From positions 186,001 through 250,000 of the forward strand of contig CANQFA010000001.1 in NCBI GenBank assembly GCA_947597925.1: a DNA stretch of 64,000 nucleotides, read 5' to 3'. Origin of the DNA: an uncultured Clostridia bacterium (lineage in GTDB: Bacteria > Bacillota > Clostridia > Christensenellales > Borkfalkiaceae). The notes beneath the pieces are model-generated. The model was not told the DNA's origin and did no database searches. It saw only the letters and a list, made by a program, of their open reading frames with translations. Of this stretch, positions 48,911 through 59,300 are shown piece by piece. Both the position numbers and the translations under genes were made by a program. How positions within the stretch are numbered: the stretch's first letter is position 1; the number at the start of each line of letters is the position of its first letter.

Positions 48911-49900
48911 ATGGCAAAATACATCATCAAACGTCTTGCGCTCGCGATCCTCATCCTGCTCGGCGTCTCGCTCATCATCTACATTCTGGTGCGGCTCATG
49001 CCCGTATCCTTCGTGGAGCAGAGGATCCTCGCGATCGCGCAAAACCAGAATCCCGAAGATCTCGACATGCTCGTAGCGGCCATGAAGAAGCAATACGGCC
49101 TCGAAGATGACTCCTTCTGGGGCATCATCGCGGGCTATTTCGGATGGCTCGGAAAGGTCGCCCGCTTCGATCTCGGCAATACCTTCACGGACCAGACGCC
49201 CGTGGTGGACGTGATCGCGCGCAAGATGGGGACTTCCTTCATCGTGGCCTTCATCGCCATCATCTTCGAGTATCTCATCGCCATCCCGCTCGGCGTGACG
49301 GCGGCGACGCACCAGTACTCCATCCGCGACTATGTCGTCACGGTGCTCGTCATGATAGGGATCTCCCTCCCGTCCTTCTTCTTCGGGCGGCTCTTCCAGA
49401 ATATCTTCGGCATGCAGCTCAAGTGGCTGCCCGATTCGGGATTCGGGAATCCCGATGTGCAGGGGATCGCGGCGATCATCGACAAGATCCCATATCTCGT
49501 CATGCCCATCACGGTCATGGTCGTCCTGAGCATCGGCGGCACGATGCGCTACATGCGCACCAATATGCTCGAGGTGCTCAACTCGGACTATATCCGTACG
49601 GCGCGGGCAAAGGGACTTCCCGAGAGCAAGGTCATCTACAAGCACGCCTTCCGCAATACCATGATCCCCATCGTCACCATGTTCGCGGGCGTGCTGCCTT
49701 CCCTCTTCTCGGGGGCCATGATCACCGAGCAGGTCTTTGACCTCCCCGGTATCGGTAACTATGCCATCAAGGTCATGCAGCAGGGCGATATCCCCTTCAT
49801 CATGGGATACAATATGTTCATCGCGATGCTATCCGTCATCGGCGTGCTGCTGTCCGACCTCATGTACGCCGTGGTCGACCCGCGCGTGAAACTTTACTGA
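48911..49900 (+). CDS. oppB: Oligopeptide ABC transporter permease OppB
   Basis: A 329-residue inner-membrane permease. It starts MAKYIIKRLALAILILLGVSLIIYILVRLMP and has DLGNTFTDQTPVVDVIARKM, then the BPD_transp_1 region with the EAA motif YIRTARAKGLPESKVIYKHAFRNTMIPIVT. I choose ATG 48911 (after GGAGCAG) because the longer ORF would begin inside the intergenic hairpin. The partner permease is OppC. Confidence 0.94.
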   Translation: MAKYIIKRLALAILILLGVSLIIYILVRLMPVSFVEQRILAIAQNQNPEDLDMLVAAMKKQYGLEDDSFWGIIAGYFGWLGKVARFDLGNTFTDQTPVVDVIARKMGTSFIVAFIAIIFEYLIAIPLGVTAATHQYSIRDYVVTVLVMIGISLPSFFFGRLFQNIFGMQLKWLPDSGFGNPDVQGIAAIIDKIPYLVMPITVMVVLSIGGTMRYMRTNMLEVLNSDYIRTARAKGLPESKVIYKHAFRNTMIPIVTMFAGVLPSLFSGAMITEQVFDLPGIGNYAIKVMQQGDIPFIMGYNMFIAMLSVIGVLLSDLMYAVVDPRVKLY

Positions 49901-49913
49901 GGAGGGGAACACA

Positions 49914-50996
49914 ATGGACGAAGAAAGAAAAGATCTTCCCGAAGTACCCGAAAGCGAAGCGGAGCACGACGAAGCCGTCGCACTGGCGCACAGCGAAGAG
50001 AATGCCCTCGACAAAAACGTCCGCCTTCTCTCGCCCGCCCGCATGGTCGCGCGCAGATTTTTCCGCTCCAAGCTCTCCGTCATCGGGCTCGTCATGATCG
50101 TGGCGCTCCTCCTCTTCTCGTGGCTCGGCCCCGTGGTATACCCGCGCTGGGGCGAACTGGAAGTGGATGACAAGGATTCCGCGGCGGAACCCACCGAGAC
50201 GCCGATCACCTATGTCGTAGACGGCGAAGATGTCGAGATGATGCAGGTCTCCGAGCAGTTCATCGCGACGAACTCCCTCGACGCTCCCAGCTGGCGGCAT
50301 CTCCTTGGCACGGATAAGTCGGGCATGGATGTCTTTACCCGCCTCATGTACGGCGGCAGGATCTCCCTGTCCATCAGCTTTATCGCGGTCTTTGCCGTCA
50401 CCATTCTCGGCGTCTTCTTCGGCGGCATTGCGGGATATTTCGGCAGATGGGTCGACGAGACCATCATGAGAATATGCGATATCCTCATGTGTCTGCCAAG
50501 TCTTCCCATCATGCTCATCGTCGGCGTCCTGTTCGATGCCTGGGGCATCCAATCGCAGTACCGAATCTATCTTCTGATGCTGTTTCTGACCCTCATCTCG
50601 TGGCCCGGGATCGCCCGCCTCGTGCGCGGACAGATCCTCTTCCTGCGCGAACAGGAGTACATGGTCGCGGCGGAGGCGATGGGTTTCTCCACGGCGAGGA
50701 AGATCTTCAAGCACCTCATCCCCAACGTCATGCCGCAGCTCATCGTGTCCATGACGCTCTCCCTCGGCAGCATGATCTTGACCGAGTCCACGCTGTCCTA
50801 TCTCAACCTCGGCGTCAAGGCGCCCTATGCCGCATGGGGCACCATGATCTATCAGTCGCTCGAGGACATGAACATCTTCCGAAATTATTTCAACGTGTGG
50901 TTCCCGCCCGGACTGTGCATCGTCATCGCGGTGCTCGGGTTCAACTTCATCGGCGACGGGCTCCGCGATGCGCTCGATCCCAAGGCGAGGAGGTAA
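49914..50996 (+). CDS. oppC: Oligopeptide ABC transporter permease OppC
   Basis: A 360-residue permease. A charged N-terminal tail of about 45 residues precedes RRFFRSKLSVIGLVMIVALLLFSWLGP. HLLGTDKSGMDVFTRLMYGGRISLSI and the EAA loop EYMVAAEAMGFSTARKIFKHLIPNVMPQLIV are canonical. The periplasmic loop after TM1 is longer than usual, with a polar insert (DKDSAAEPTETPITYVVDGE). GAGGAGGGGA lies before the ATG. It forms the channel with OppB. Confidence 0.94.
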   Translation: MDEERKDLPEVPESEAEHDEAVALAHSEENALDKNVRLLSPARMVARRFFRSKLSVIGLVMIVALLLFSWLGPVVYPRWGELEVDDKDSAAEPTETPITYVVDGEDVEMMQVSEQFIATNSLDAPSWRHLLGTDKSGMDVFTRLMYGGRISLSISFIAVFAVTILGVFFGGIAGYFGRWVDETIMRICDILMCLPSLPIMLIVGVLFDAWGIQSQYRIYLLMLFLTLISWPGIARLVRGQILFLREQEYMVAAEAMGFSTARKIFKHLIPNVMPQLIVSMTLSLGSMILTESTLSYLNLGVKAPYAAWGTMIYQSLEDMNIFRNYFNVWFPPGLCIVIAVLGFNFIGDGLRDALDPKARR

Positions 50997-50999
50997 GGT

Positions 51000-52997
51000 A
51001 TGGCAGAAGAAAAGAAAAATCGGCATTACCTCACCGGCAAAGAGGTCCGCGCCATTGTCAAGGAAAACAATAAGGTCACCAAGGCCCTCGAGAAGAAGAA
51101 GCGCAGGCATGCCGCCGAGAGCGAATTCCTCTCCGAGATGAAGGACAGCGGAAATATCCTCGAAGTGGAGGACCTGCACACCTACTTCTTTACCGACCAG
51201 GGGGTCGTGAAGGCGGTCAACGGCGTCTCCTTCGAGATCCCGCAGGGCGCCACCGTGGGCGTCGTGGGCGAGTCGGGCTGCGGAAAGTCGGTCACGAGCA
51301 TGTCCATCATGCAGCTCCTGCAGGGGCCCTACGGACAGATCTACTCGGGCGGCATCCGTTTCAAGTCCTATGACTACAAGCGGGACGCGAAGGGACAGCC
51401 CATCCCCATCTGGGAATATGACGAGAGCGGCAAGCCCATCTATGACCCCGTCTATACGAACGGCAAGATCCACGTCGCGGAGACCGACGAGAGCGGCGAG
51501 CCCATCTTCGAAGAGACTTCAGAGATCGGAGAGGGGGGACAGCCTAAGAAGGTCTACCACTATGTCAAGGACGAGAAGAGGGGGCTCACCATGCGCCTCC
51601 TGTACACCGTCTTCACCTACCTTCCCGCGGCGCTCCTGCTCCTTCTCTCCGTGCTCACCTTTGTCCTTCTGGCACTTCCCGCCCTCACCGCGGGGATGAG
51701 CGGCGTGAGCTTCTATCAGTTCCTCGCGGGGAATCTGGAGACCATCTTCGATGCCGATACCGCGCGGCTCATGGGGGGATTCTCCTCACAGACCTTCACC
51801 CTGCTCTTTTTTGCGGGCGTGGGGGTGGCGGTGGCGATCGGGCTCGCCGTGAGCATCTTCTTCAATCCTCCCGAAAAGTTCGCGAACGGGAAGGACCCCG
51901 TCTTCTACTATAATCTCCTGACCTTCCTGCCCACGGTCGTGCTCCTCCTCGTCATCGTGTCGACGATCCGCGAGATCGGAGATATCCACACCGAGCCGCC
52001 CTTCGAAGTGGGCAGTGCGACGATCGCGCTTCTCGCCCTCACTATCGTGACGGCCGTCCTCCTCGTCGCCGTGCAGGCAGTCCGCGCCTATCTCTACAGG
52101 CAGTATAAGAAGTTCTGCTATGTCCACGAGCGGGTCATAAAGCGCAAGGGCGGACAGCCCGTGCTCGAGCGCAGACAGAAGCGCGACGAATACGGCACCC
52201 GTCTCTTCGAGATGGAGGAAAAGGTCTTCGACATCACGCAGATGCCCATCAAGGAGATGTACCGTCTGCGCGGCAGGCAGATAGCCATGATCTTCCAGGA
52301 GCCCATGACGAGCCTCAACCCCGTCTTCACCATCGGCAATCAGCTCGACGAGGTGACTCTGCTGCACTTCCCGGGCGCCACCAAGGAAGACGCCCGCCGC
52401 CGCTCCATCGAGATGCTCAATCTCGTCGGCATCGCCATGCCCGAGCGGGTGTACAAGTCCTATCCCCATGAGCTCTCGGGCGGTATGCGCCAGCGCGTCA
52501 TGATCTCCATGGCACTCGCGGGCGACCCCCGCCTCATCATCGCAGATGAGCCCACTACGGCGCTCGACGTCACCATTCAGGCGCAGATATTGGACCTTCT
52601 GCGCGACCTCAAACAGCGCATCAATGGGTCCATCCTGCTCATCACGCACGACCTCGGCATCATCGCCGAGATGGCGGACTATGTCGTCGTCATGTATGCG
52701 GGCCGCATCATCGAGAAGGGGACGGTTTCGGAGATCTTCCATCATCCCATGCACCCCTACACCATCGGTCTGCAGAAGTCCAAGCCGACGATGGACTCGA
52801 ATGCCGACGAACTCTTCAATATCCCCGGCAATGTGCCGAACCCCATCGACATGCCCGACTATTGCTACTTCCGTGAGCGCTGCTCGGGCTGTGTCAAGGC
52901 GTGTTTCGGCGACTATCCGCCCATGGTGCAGGTCAGCCCCACGCATTGGGTCGCCTGCCACCTCTACAGACCCGAAACCAAGGAGGATGACGCATGA
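51000..52997 (+). CDS. oppD: OppD-type ABC transporter ATPase with four-TM insertion inside the nucleotide-binding domain
   Basis: A 665-residue protein; normal OppD is 320-350. All ATPase motifs are present in order: Walker A GESGCGKS (90-97), Q-loop FQEP (Q433), signature LSGGM (492-496), Walker B LIIADEP, H-loop H550, and the OppD C-terminal cysteine region ([15 protein letters not shown]). Residues about 122-420, exactly between Walker A and the Q-loop, are extra. They comprise a charged Gly/Pro/Asp/Glu-rich linker, two hydrophobic pairs (about 199-229 and 266-288; 305-322 and 340-362), then a basic linker back to [14 protein letters not shown]. The reading frame is continuous and codon use looks like its neighbours. 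It starts three bases after the oppC stop and overlaps oppF (ATGA). Core role: powering peptide import; the insert's role is unknown. Confidence 0.9.
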   Translation: MAEEKKNRHYLTGKEVRAIVKENNKVTKALEKKKRRHAAESEFLSEMKDSGNILEVEDLHTYFFTDQGVVKAVNGVSFEIPQGATVGVVGESGCGKSVTSMSIMQLLQGPYGQIYSGGIRFKSYDYKRDAKGQPIPIWEYDESGKPIYDPVYTNGKIHVAETDESGEPIFEETSEIGEGGQPKKVYHYVKDEKRGLTMRLLYTVFTYLPAALLLLLSVLTFVLLALPALTAGMSGVSFYQFLAGNLETIFDADTARLMGGFSSQTFTLLFFAGVGVAVAIGLAVSIFFNPPEKFANGKDPVFYYNLLTFLPTVVLLLVIVSTIREIGDIHTEPPFEVGSATIALLALTIVTAVLLVAVQAVRAYLYRQYKKFCYVHERVIKRKGGQPVLERRQKRDEYGTRLFEMEEKVFDITQMPIKEMYRLRGRQIAMIFQEPMTSLNPVFTIGNQLDEVTLLHFPGATKEDARRRSIEMLNLVGIAMPERVYKSYPHELSGGMRQRVMISMALAGDPRLIIADEPTTALDVTIQAQILDLLRDLKQRINGSILLITHDLGIIAEMADYVVVMYAGRIIEKGTVSEIFHHPMHPYTIGLQKSKPTMDSNADELFNIPGNVPNPIDMPDYCYFRERCSGCVKACFGDYPPMVQVSPTHWVACHLYRPETKEDDA

Positions 52998-54220
52998 ACG
53001 ACGAAGAAATGAACGGACAGCAGACTTCCCCCGAAACGAAAAAGGAGGCACCCGTGTCCGCGAAGAAGGGCTCGTTTTTGAAGAAAGAGGAGCCTCAGAT
53101 CTCCGACGAAGAGCGCGCCGAGAAGAACCGCAAGTGCCTCGAAAAGGGCGACTTTACGGACTTTGACGACGAGTACGAGGCGAGGCTCGAGGCGGAGCGC
53201 CGCGCGAAGAAGGCGAAGGAAGACGAAGCGCTTCCCGCCGATCCCGAGGCCCTGCTCGAGGTCCGTCACCTCAAGATGTATTTCCCGCTCAAGAAGACCA
53301 TGACGGGCAAAGTCACCCTTTGGCTGCGCGCGGTGGACGACGTCTCCTTTAAGCTGAGACCGGGCGAGACGCTCGGCATCGTGGGCGAGTCGGGCTGCGG
53401 CAAGACGACCATGGGCCGCGCCATCCTCAAGCTCTATCAGCCGACGGGCGGACAGGTCTTTTTCGAGGGCAATGACATCGCGGGGTACAACTCCGCGAAG
53501 ATGCGCCCCCTTCGGACCAAGATGCAGATCATCTTCCAGGATCCCTACTCCTCGCTCCCGCCGCGCAGTACGGTGGGGGGCATCCTCTCCGAGCCCGTGA
53601 AGGTGCACAAGATCGTCGAGCCCGCCAAGACGCGCGAATATGTGCTCGAGGTCATGGACCAGTGCGGCCTCCGCGACTACTACTATGAGCGCTATCCGCA
53701 TGAATTTTCGGGCGGCCAGCGCCAGCGTATCTGCATCGCTCGCGCCCTCTCGGTCAACCCGCAGCTCGTGGTCTGCGATGAGCCCGTGTCCGCGCTCGAC
53801 GTCTCCATCCAGGCGCAGATCATCAACCTCCTGAAGCGCCTGCAGGAGCAGAGGGGACTCACCTACATGTTCATCTCGCACGACCTCTCGGTCGTCAAGC
53901 ACATCTCCGACCGCATCGGCGTCATGTATCTCGGCGCCATGGTGGAGTTCGGCGACAAGAAGTCCATCTTCTCCAACCCCATGCACCCCTACACGAAGGC
54001 GCTCTTCTCGGCGGTGCCCAATCCCAACCCCGATGTCAAGATGGACCGCATCGTGCTGAAGGGGGATATCCCTTCGCCCGCAAATCCTCCCAAGGGCTGC
54101 AAGTTCCACACCCGCTGCCCCGAATGCAGGGAGATCTGCAAGCACATTGCGCCCGTATACAGGGAATATGAGCCCGGACACTTCGTCGCCTGCCACTGCT
54201 ACCCGCAGGAGGAAGCATGA
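52994..54220 (+). CDS. oppF: OppF-type ABC transporter ATPase with charged N-terminal extension
   Basis: A 408-residue ATPase. After about 85 charged, Lys/Glu-rich residues the domain begins [15 protein letters not shown]. Motifs: Walker [11 protein letters not shown]-loop [11 protein letters not shown] (usually SLNPR), signature FSGGQRQR, Walker [14 protein letters not shown]-loop SHD. The C-terminal oligopeptide region ([20 protein letters not shown]) is intact. It overlaps oppD and the following small gene, so the three are translationally coupled. It pairs with OppD to drive transport. Confidence 0.95.
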   Translation: MNDEEMNGQQTSPETKKEAPVSAKKGSFLKKEEPQISDEERAEKNRKCLEKGDFTDFDDEYEARLEAERRAKKAKEDEALPADPEALLEVRHLKMYFPLKKTMTGKVTLWLRAVDDVSFKLRPGETLGIVGESGCGKTTMGRAILKLYQPTGGQVFFEGNDIAGYNSAKMRPLRTKMQIIFQDPYSSLPPRSTVGGILSEPVKVHKIVEPAKTREYVLEVMDQCGLRDYYYERYPHEFSGGQRQRICIARALSVNPQLVVCDEPVSALDVSIQAQIINLLKRLQEQRGLTYMFISHDLSVVKHISDRIGVMYLGAMVEFGDKKSIFSNPMHPYTKALFSAVPNPNPDVKMDRIVLKGDIPSPANPPKGCKFHTRCPECREICKHIAPVYREYEPGHFVACHCYPQEEA

Positions 54221-54480
54221 AGAAAGAGGAAAAGGGAAAGGATAAGGATAAGGAAAAGAAGGAGCAGAAGATCGTCTATATCGACGACGGCAGCACCATC
54301 GCGGACATGAGCGGGACCTTTCGCGGGGGCAAGAAGCCCGACCGCCCGCGCTCGACTTTTCGCGAGAGATGGCAGACCTACATCTCGGTCGTGAAAAAGA
54401 TGATCCTCCCCATGCTCATCACCTTGCTCGCCTTTACGGCGGCATTCATCCTCCTCTACTGGGCCATGGCCGGCTTCTGA
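54217..54480 (+). CDS. Small single-TM protein at the end of the opp operon
   Basis: An 87-residue protein of unknown family. A very basic, Lys/Glu-rich N-terminus ([17 protein letters not shown]) and a polar middle (FRGGKKPDRPRSTFRERW) precede one hydrophobic helix (MILPMLITLLAFTAAFILLYWAMAGF) at the extreme C-terminus, so it looks tail-anchored. Its ATG overlaps the oppF stop (ATGA), and a strong terminator follows. Operon position suggests an accessory subunit of the modified Opp importer. Confidence 0.8.
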   Translation: MKKEEKGKDKDKEKKEQKIVYIDDGSTIADMSGTFRGGKKPDRPRSTFRERWQTYISVVKKMILPMLITLLAFTAAFILLYWAMAGF

Positions 54481-54501
54481 GGGACCGATTTCGTCACACA
54501 G

Positions 54502-54548
54502 AGACGGCGGGAAGCGCACTTCCCGCCGTCTTTCGCAATTTTTTTCGC
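54502..54548 (+). terminator. Terminator of the subtilase-Opp operon
   Basis: AGACGGCGGGAAG-CGCA-CTTCCCGCCGTCT, a perfect 13-bp stem, then TTTCGCAATTTTTTT. It lies 21 bases after the last stop. Confidence 0.9.
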
Positions 54549-54588
54549 CACAAGATATAGAATTTTCCGACGAATTGCCGTCAAAGTA

Positions 54589-54617
54589 TTGTGTTTTTTC
54601 TGTAAAAATGCTATAAT
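54589..54617 (+). promoter_or_regulatory. Predicted promoter of plsX-rnc-smc-ftsY
   Basis: TTGTGT, 17-bp spacer, TATAAT, 38 bp upstream of the plsX ATG. Confidence 0.75.
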
Positions 54618-54654
54618 GATTTCGTATTGAATCCAAACGGCGGGGACTTTTCCG

Positions 54655-55683
54655 ATGACGAAGATCATTGTCGATGCAATGGGCGGCGATCATGCGCCCG
54701 TGGAGATCGTGAAGGGGGCCATTCAGGCGCTCCCGATGCGGGAAAATTTTATGGTCGTCTTTACGGGCGACGAGGACCTCATCCGTCATGAGCTCGAAAA
54801 GTACGAGTACGACAGCTCGCGCGTGGAGATCGTGGCGGCGAGCCAGGTCATCACCAACGACGACATTCCCACGCAGGCGGTGCGCTCCAAGCGGGACAGC
54901 TCTCTCGTCGTCGGCCTCCGCATGCTCAAGGAAGACCGCGAGGCGGGTGCCTTCGTCTCCGCGGGGTCGACGGGCGCCGTCCTCACGGGCGGGGTCATGC
55001 ACATCGGCAGGATCAGGGGGGTACTGCGTCCCGCGCTCTGCCCCGGCATCCCCAATGTCAATGGGAAGAGGACGCTCCTCTGCGACTGCGGGGCGAATGC
55101 GGAGTGCAAGCCCGCCTATCTCCTCCAGTTCGGCATCATGGCCGCTGCCTATGCCAAGGTAGCCTACGGCGTGCAGTCGCCCCGCGTGGGCCTGCTCAAT
55201 AACGGCACCGAGGATCACAAGGGGGACCCCCTCCATCAGGAGGCACACGCCCTCCTCTCCGCCTCCGCAGATCTCGACTTCGTGGGCAATATCGAGGGGC
55301 GGGACATCATGTACGGCGATGTCGATGTCGCCGTCGCGGACGGATTTTCGGGCAACATCGCCCTCAAGTCCATAGAGGGGTGCGGCAAGACGGTCGCCGC
55401 CGTCCTCACGCAGGAGTTTACCCGCTCGCTCGGGAGCAAACTCTCCTATCTCTTCGCAAGGAAGCAGATCGCCCATCTCAAGGACATGCTCGACTATGCC
55501 AAGCTCGGCGGCTCCGTCTTTCTGGGGCTCAAGCAGGTGGTCGTGAAGTGCCACGGCTCCTCCAAGGCAAAGAGCGTCTCCGCGGCGGTCTGTCAGGCAT
55601 ACGATGCCTATACGCACGGGCTCATCGAGGCGATCTCCGAGAAGCTCTCCGTCTTCGACAGAGCGGAGGATCCCCGTGCGTGA
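54655..55683 (+). CDS. plsX: Phosphate acyltransferase PlsX
   Basis: A 342-residue enzyme transferring acyl groups from acyl-ACP to phosphate at the start of phospholipid synthesis. It begins MTKIIVDAMGGDHAPVEIVKGA. Conserved regions include FVSAGSTGAVLTGG, ALCPGIPNVNGKRTLLCDCGANAECKP and VGLLNNGTEDHKGDPLHQEA. It opens an operon with rnc, smc and ftsY. Its end overlaps the rnc GTG start by eight bases. Confidence 0.96.
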   Translation: MTKIIVDAMGGDHAPVEIVKGAIQALPMRENFMVVFTGDEDLIRHELEKYEYDSSRVEIVAASQVITNDDIPTQAVRSKRDSSLVVGLRMLKEDREAGAFVSAGSTGAVLTGGVMHIGRIRGVLRPALCPGIPNVNGKRTLLCDCGANAECKPAYLLQFGIMAAAYAKVAYGVQSPRVGLLNNGTEDHKGDPLHQEAHALLSASADLDFVGNIEGRDIMYGDVDVAVADGFSGNIALKSIEGCGKTVAAVLTQEFTRSLGSKLSYLFARKQIAHLKDMLDYAKLGGSVFLGLKQVVVKCHGSSKAKSVSAAVCQAYDAYTHGLIEAISEKLSVFDRAEDPRA

Positions 55684-56362
55684 CCTGCACGCGGCGGAGG
55701 AGGTCATCGGGTACACCTTCCGCAATCGGGGGCTCCTCACACGGGCCTTTACGCACGCCTCCCTCACGGCGGAGACGGCCGAGGAAAATAACGAGCGGCT
55801 CGAATTTTTGGGAGATGCCGTGCTGCAGCTCGCCGTGACCGAGATGCTCTATACTCGAGACGACGGGGACGAGGGCAAGCTCACCGAGCTCCGCAAGCAG
55901 TTCGTCTCCCGTCCCGCACTCGAGCGCGCCGAGGAGAAGGCGGGGCTCATGCGCTTCCTCCGTCACACGGGGGGCGCGGAAAACATTGGGGGAAAGACCG
56001 CATCGAACCTCGTCGAGGCGGTGATAGGCGCGCTTTACCTCGACGGCGGCATGACCGCCGTGCACGCATTTCTCAAAAAATTTCTCTCCGAGATCGATAC
56101 GGAGAACTATAAGACCCTCCTGCAGGAGCTCGTACAGGAACGGGAAAAGAAAATTCCCTACTACCATGTCCGAGAGACAGAGGGAGGATTTGAGTGTACC
56201 GTGTCCGCAATGGGACTATCAGCTACGGGCATGGGTGCAAGTAAAAAGGCGGCAGAAACATCCGCCGCGCGGGCGCTCTGGGAGCGCCTCGTCCCGCCCG
56301 AAGGGGAGGACCGCCGCGGCAAGGACAGGAAAATCGGAAACAAAAAAGGGGATCAATCGTGA
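55676..56362 (+). CDS. rnc: Ribonuclease III
   Basis: A 228-residue double-strand-specific RNase for rRNA and mRNA processing. The catalytic signature NNERLEFLGDAVLQL is intact, with a second acidic site in SNLVEAVIGALYLDGG. A C-terminal double-stranded-RNA-binding domain (YKTLLQELVQEREKKIPYYHV...GMGASKKAAETSAARALWERL) follows. The start is GTG 55676 behind GGAGGA; the ORF track's earlier ATG lies within plsX. The stop overlaps the smc GTG start (GTGA). Confidence 0.95.
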   Translation: MRDLHAAEEVIGYTFRNRGLLTRAFTHASLTAETAEENNERLEFLGDAVLQLAVTEMLYTRDDGDEGKLTELRKQFVSRPALERAEEKAGLMRFLRHTGGAENIGGKTASNLVEAVIGALYLDGGMTAVHAFLKKFLSEIDTENYKTLLQELVQEREKKIPYYHVRETEGGFECTVSAMGLSATGMGASKKAAETSAARALWERLVPPEGEDRRGKDRKIGNKKGDQS

Positions 56363-59300
56363 ATTTCAGGGAAATCAGACTTGCCGGGTTCAAGTCCTTT
56401 GCAGACAGGACCTCCATCCGCTTCGATGACGGCGTGACGTGCATCGTCGGCCCGAACGGGTGCGGAAAATCCAATGTGGCGGACGCCGTGCGCTGGGTGC
56501 TCGGCGAGCAGTCCGCCAAGACCCTGCGCGGCTCCTCCATGCAGGACGTCATCTTCGGCGGCACCGAGGCGCGCCGCCCTCTCTCCGTGTGCGAAGTGAC
56601 TCTCGTCTTCGACAACTCGGCGCGCATCTTCGATACGGACTACACCGAAGTCGCCATGACCCGCCGCCTCTATCGCTCGGGCGAGAGTGAATATCTCCTC
56701 AACGAGCGGCCCTGCCGTCTCAAGGACATCACCAACCTTCTTCACGGCGTGGGCATCGGCAAGGAGGGCTACTCCATCATCGGGCAGGGCAAGGTCACCC
56801 AGATCATGAACTCCAAGCCCGTGGAGCGCCGCGCCATCTTCGAGGAGGCGACGGGCGTCATCCAGTTCCGCTCCCAAAAGGGGGAAATAGAGCGCAAGCT
56901 CGAGAGCGCAAGGGAGAACCTCACCGTCTATATCCAGAGGATGGACGAGGCCGAAAAGCAGCTCCTGCCCCTCGAGAAGCAGGCACAGGCGGCCAAAAAA
57001 TATCGTGAGCTCAATGATCAGCTGAAATACGAGGAGGTCAATGCCTACCTCATCCGTACCGACACCTTCGAGGCGGAGACGGCGCGCTACCGTACCCGCA
57101 TGGAGGAGGCGGAGACGGAGATCCGCGAGCTCGGCGACCGCCTCTCCGCCCTCGACGCCGAGGAGGAGAGCAGCCGTCAGGCCCTCCTCGACGACGACTC
57201 CCGCCTGCGCATCATCAATGAGAAACTCCTCACCTTCGAGGTGGGCATCGAGAGAAAGTCGGGCGAGGCGAAGGTCATGCGCGAGCGCGTGCAGTCCCTC
57301 GAGCGGCAGCAGATGCAGGCAGGCGACGAGATAGACGCCGCCAAGGAGCGCACCAGAGAGATCGACCGCTCCGTGGAGGAGGGCGTCAAGAACATCGAGG
57401 CCGCCAAGGAGCGGGCAAAGGAACTCGAAAAGGAGATCGGCACCGCCTCCCTGAAGCTCACCGAGGCGGACACCCGCCTTGCCGTGTATGAGCGCATCTC
57501 GAGCGAGAAGCGGGCGAGCGAGCTCTCCTCCGTGGAAAATCTTGCCGACGTGCGTGCGGGCGCGGGGAGCCTCTCCGCCAAGCGCGACCTGACGCAGGAC
57601 CGTATCGGCGAAGTGAAGGATGCCATCGAGAAGGCCAAGCTCCGCAATGAGGAATACACCCGTCAGCTCAATGAGTGCCGCAAGGAAAAAGGCGTGTGCA
57701 CCGAATTTCTGGACAAGAAGCCCGATGCCGAGCGCGACCTCCTCGACGAAGTCGCCGACCTCAAGCGCTCCGAGCAGAAGATCTCCGAGGAGATCAATGA
57801 CTGCAACAACTCCATCATCAACCTCAATAATAACCTCGAGATGTACATCGGGCTCAAGAGCCGCTTCGACGGCTACCGCGACTCCGTGCGCAACCTGCAG
57901 CTCGACGCCAAGAAAAATCCCGAGATCAAGAAGCGCATCGCGGGCGCCATCGCGGACATCATCTCCACCGAGAAGAAGTACGAGGTCGCCATCGAGACGG
58001 CCTTCGGCGCCAACATGCAGAACCTCGTCACCGAGAATGCGGACGACGCGCGCTGGCTCATAGAATACTTGAAGCGCACGGGCGGCGGCATCGTCACCTT
58101 CCTGCCCGTCGAGGGCATGCGGCCGCGCGCCGACAGTCAGGAGATCCGCCTCGCCCTCCGCGAAAACGGCGCCGTGGGGCTTGCAAATGACCTCGTCAAG
58201 TACAACTCGTACTATGAGAACGTCATCAAGAACCTCCTCGGCAACACCCTCATCTGCGACACCATCGCGAGCGCGACGGCCATCTCCAAGAAATACCCCC
58301 GCGCCTTCCGCATCGTCACCCTCGACGGCGACAACATCGCGACGAGCGGCGCCATGACGGGCGGCTCCCGCAGAAAGGAGAGCGGAAACCTCCTCGCGGG
58401 CGAGCGCAACATCAAGGAATGCGAAGAGGCCATCGCCCGTAAGAAGGCCACCCTCGAGAAACTCAAGAAGGCCCTCGCAAGCTGCAGCCGCGAACTCGAG
58501 GAGGCACGCGAGCGCTATGAGCAATTCCGCGTCAAGGTGCAGGAAGTGATGGCGAATTTCGCCGCTCTCTCCCAGAAGGAGCTTGCCCTCGCGGGGCTCA
58601 TCGCCGACACGCAGGCCAATCTCGACGAATACAACGCCCTCCTCAGCCGCCTCACGAGACAGGCAGACGAACTCGAGGACGAGGCGAATACCTTTGCCCA
58701 GAACGAAGACCTCCTCAACAAGATCCGCGCCGAAGCGGCACAGGAGGCCGAGGCGCAGTCCGTGCAGGTGGAGGAACTCCGCGCCAAGCGCGACAAGATC
58801 GCCGAGCAGCTGCATGACCTCCGCGTGGAGAGCGTGCGGACGAACTCGGGCATCGAGACGGAAGAGGAGACCATTCTCCGCCTCCGCAGCGAGAAGGAAG
58901 AACTCGCCGAGAAGATCGAGGAGACGGAGGCGCAGATCAAGGACATGGCGGTCCGTCTCGAGGAACTCAAGGCGGAAGAGGAGCGCGTGTCCCTCTCCGA
59001 CGAGGAACGTCAGACGGTGGCGAAGCTCCGCCTCGAGCAGAAGCAGGTGGAGGAGCACAAGACCCTCGTCACCGAGCGCCAGCAGCACATCGCCGTCGAG
59101 AAGAGGTCCCTCTTCGACAAGCAGACGGAGGCGAGCGAGCGCAAGAGCAGTGCGAGCGGCGAGATCGCCCGCGCACAGGCGAGCCTCGAGAGCATGCGGC
59201 AGAAGATCGAGGAGGGCTACGGCCTCACCTATGAGAGCGCACAGGCCCTCCGCGACCCGCTCTACGACATCGCCCAGTCCAATACCAACATCGTCTCCCT

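Noticed and set aside
56380-56400. tRNA-like GGTTCAAGTCC T-loop sequence
   Set aside because: It is inside the smc coding sequence (GFKSF) and no cloverleaf can be formed around it.
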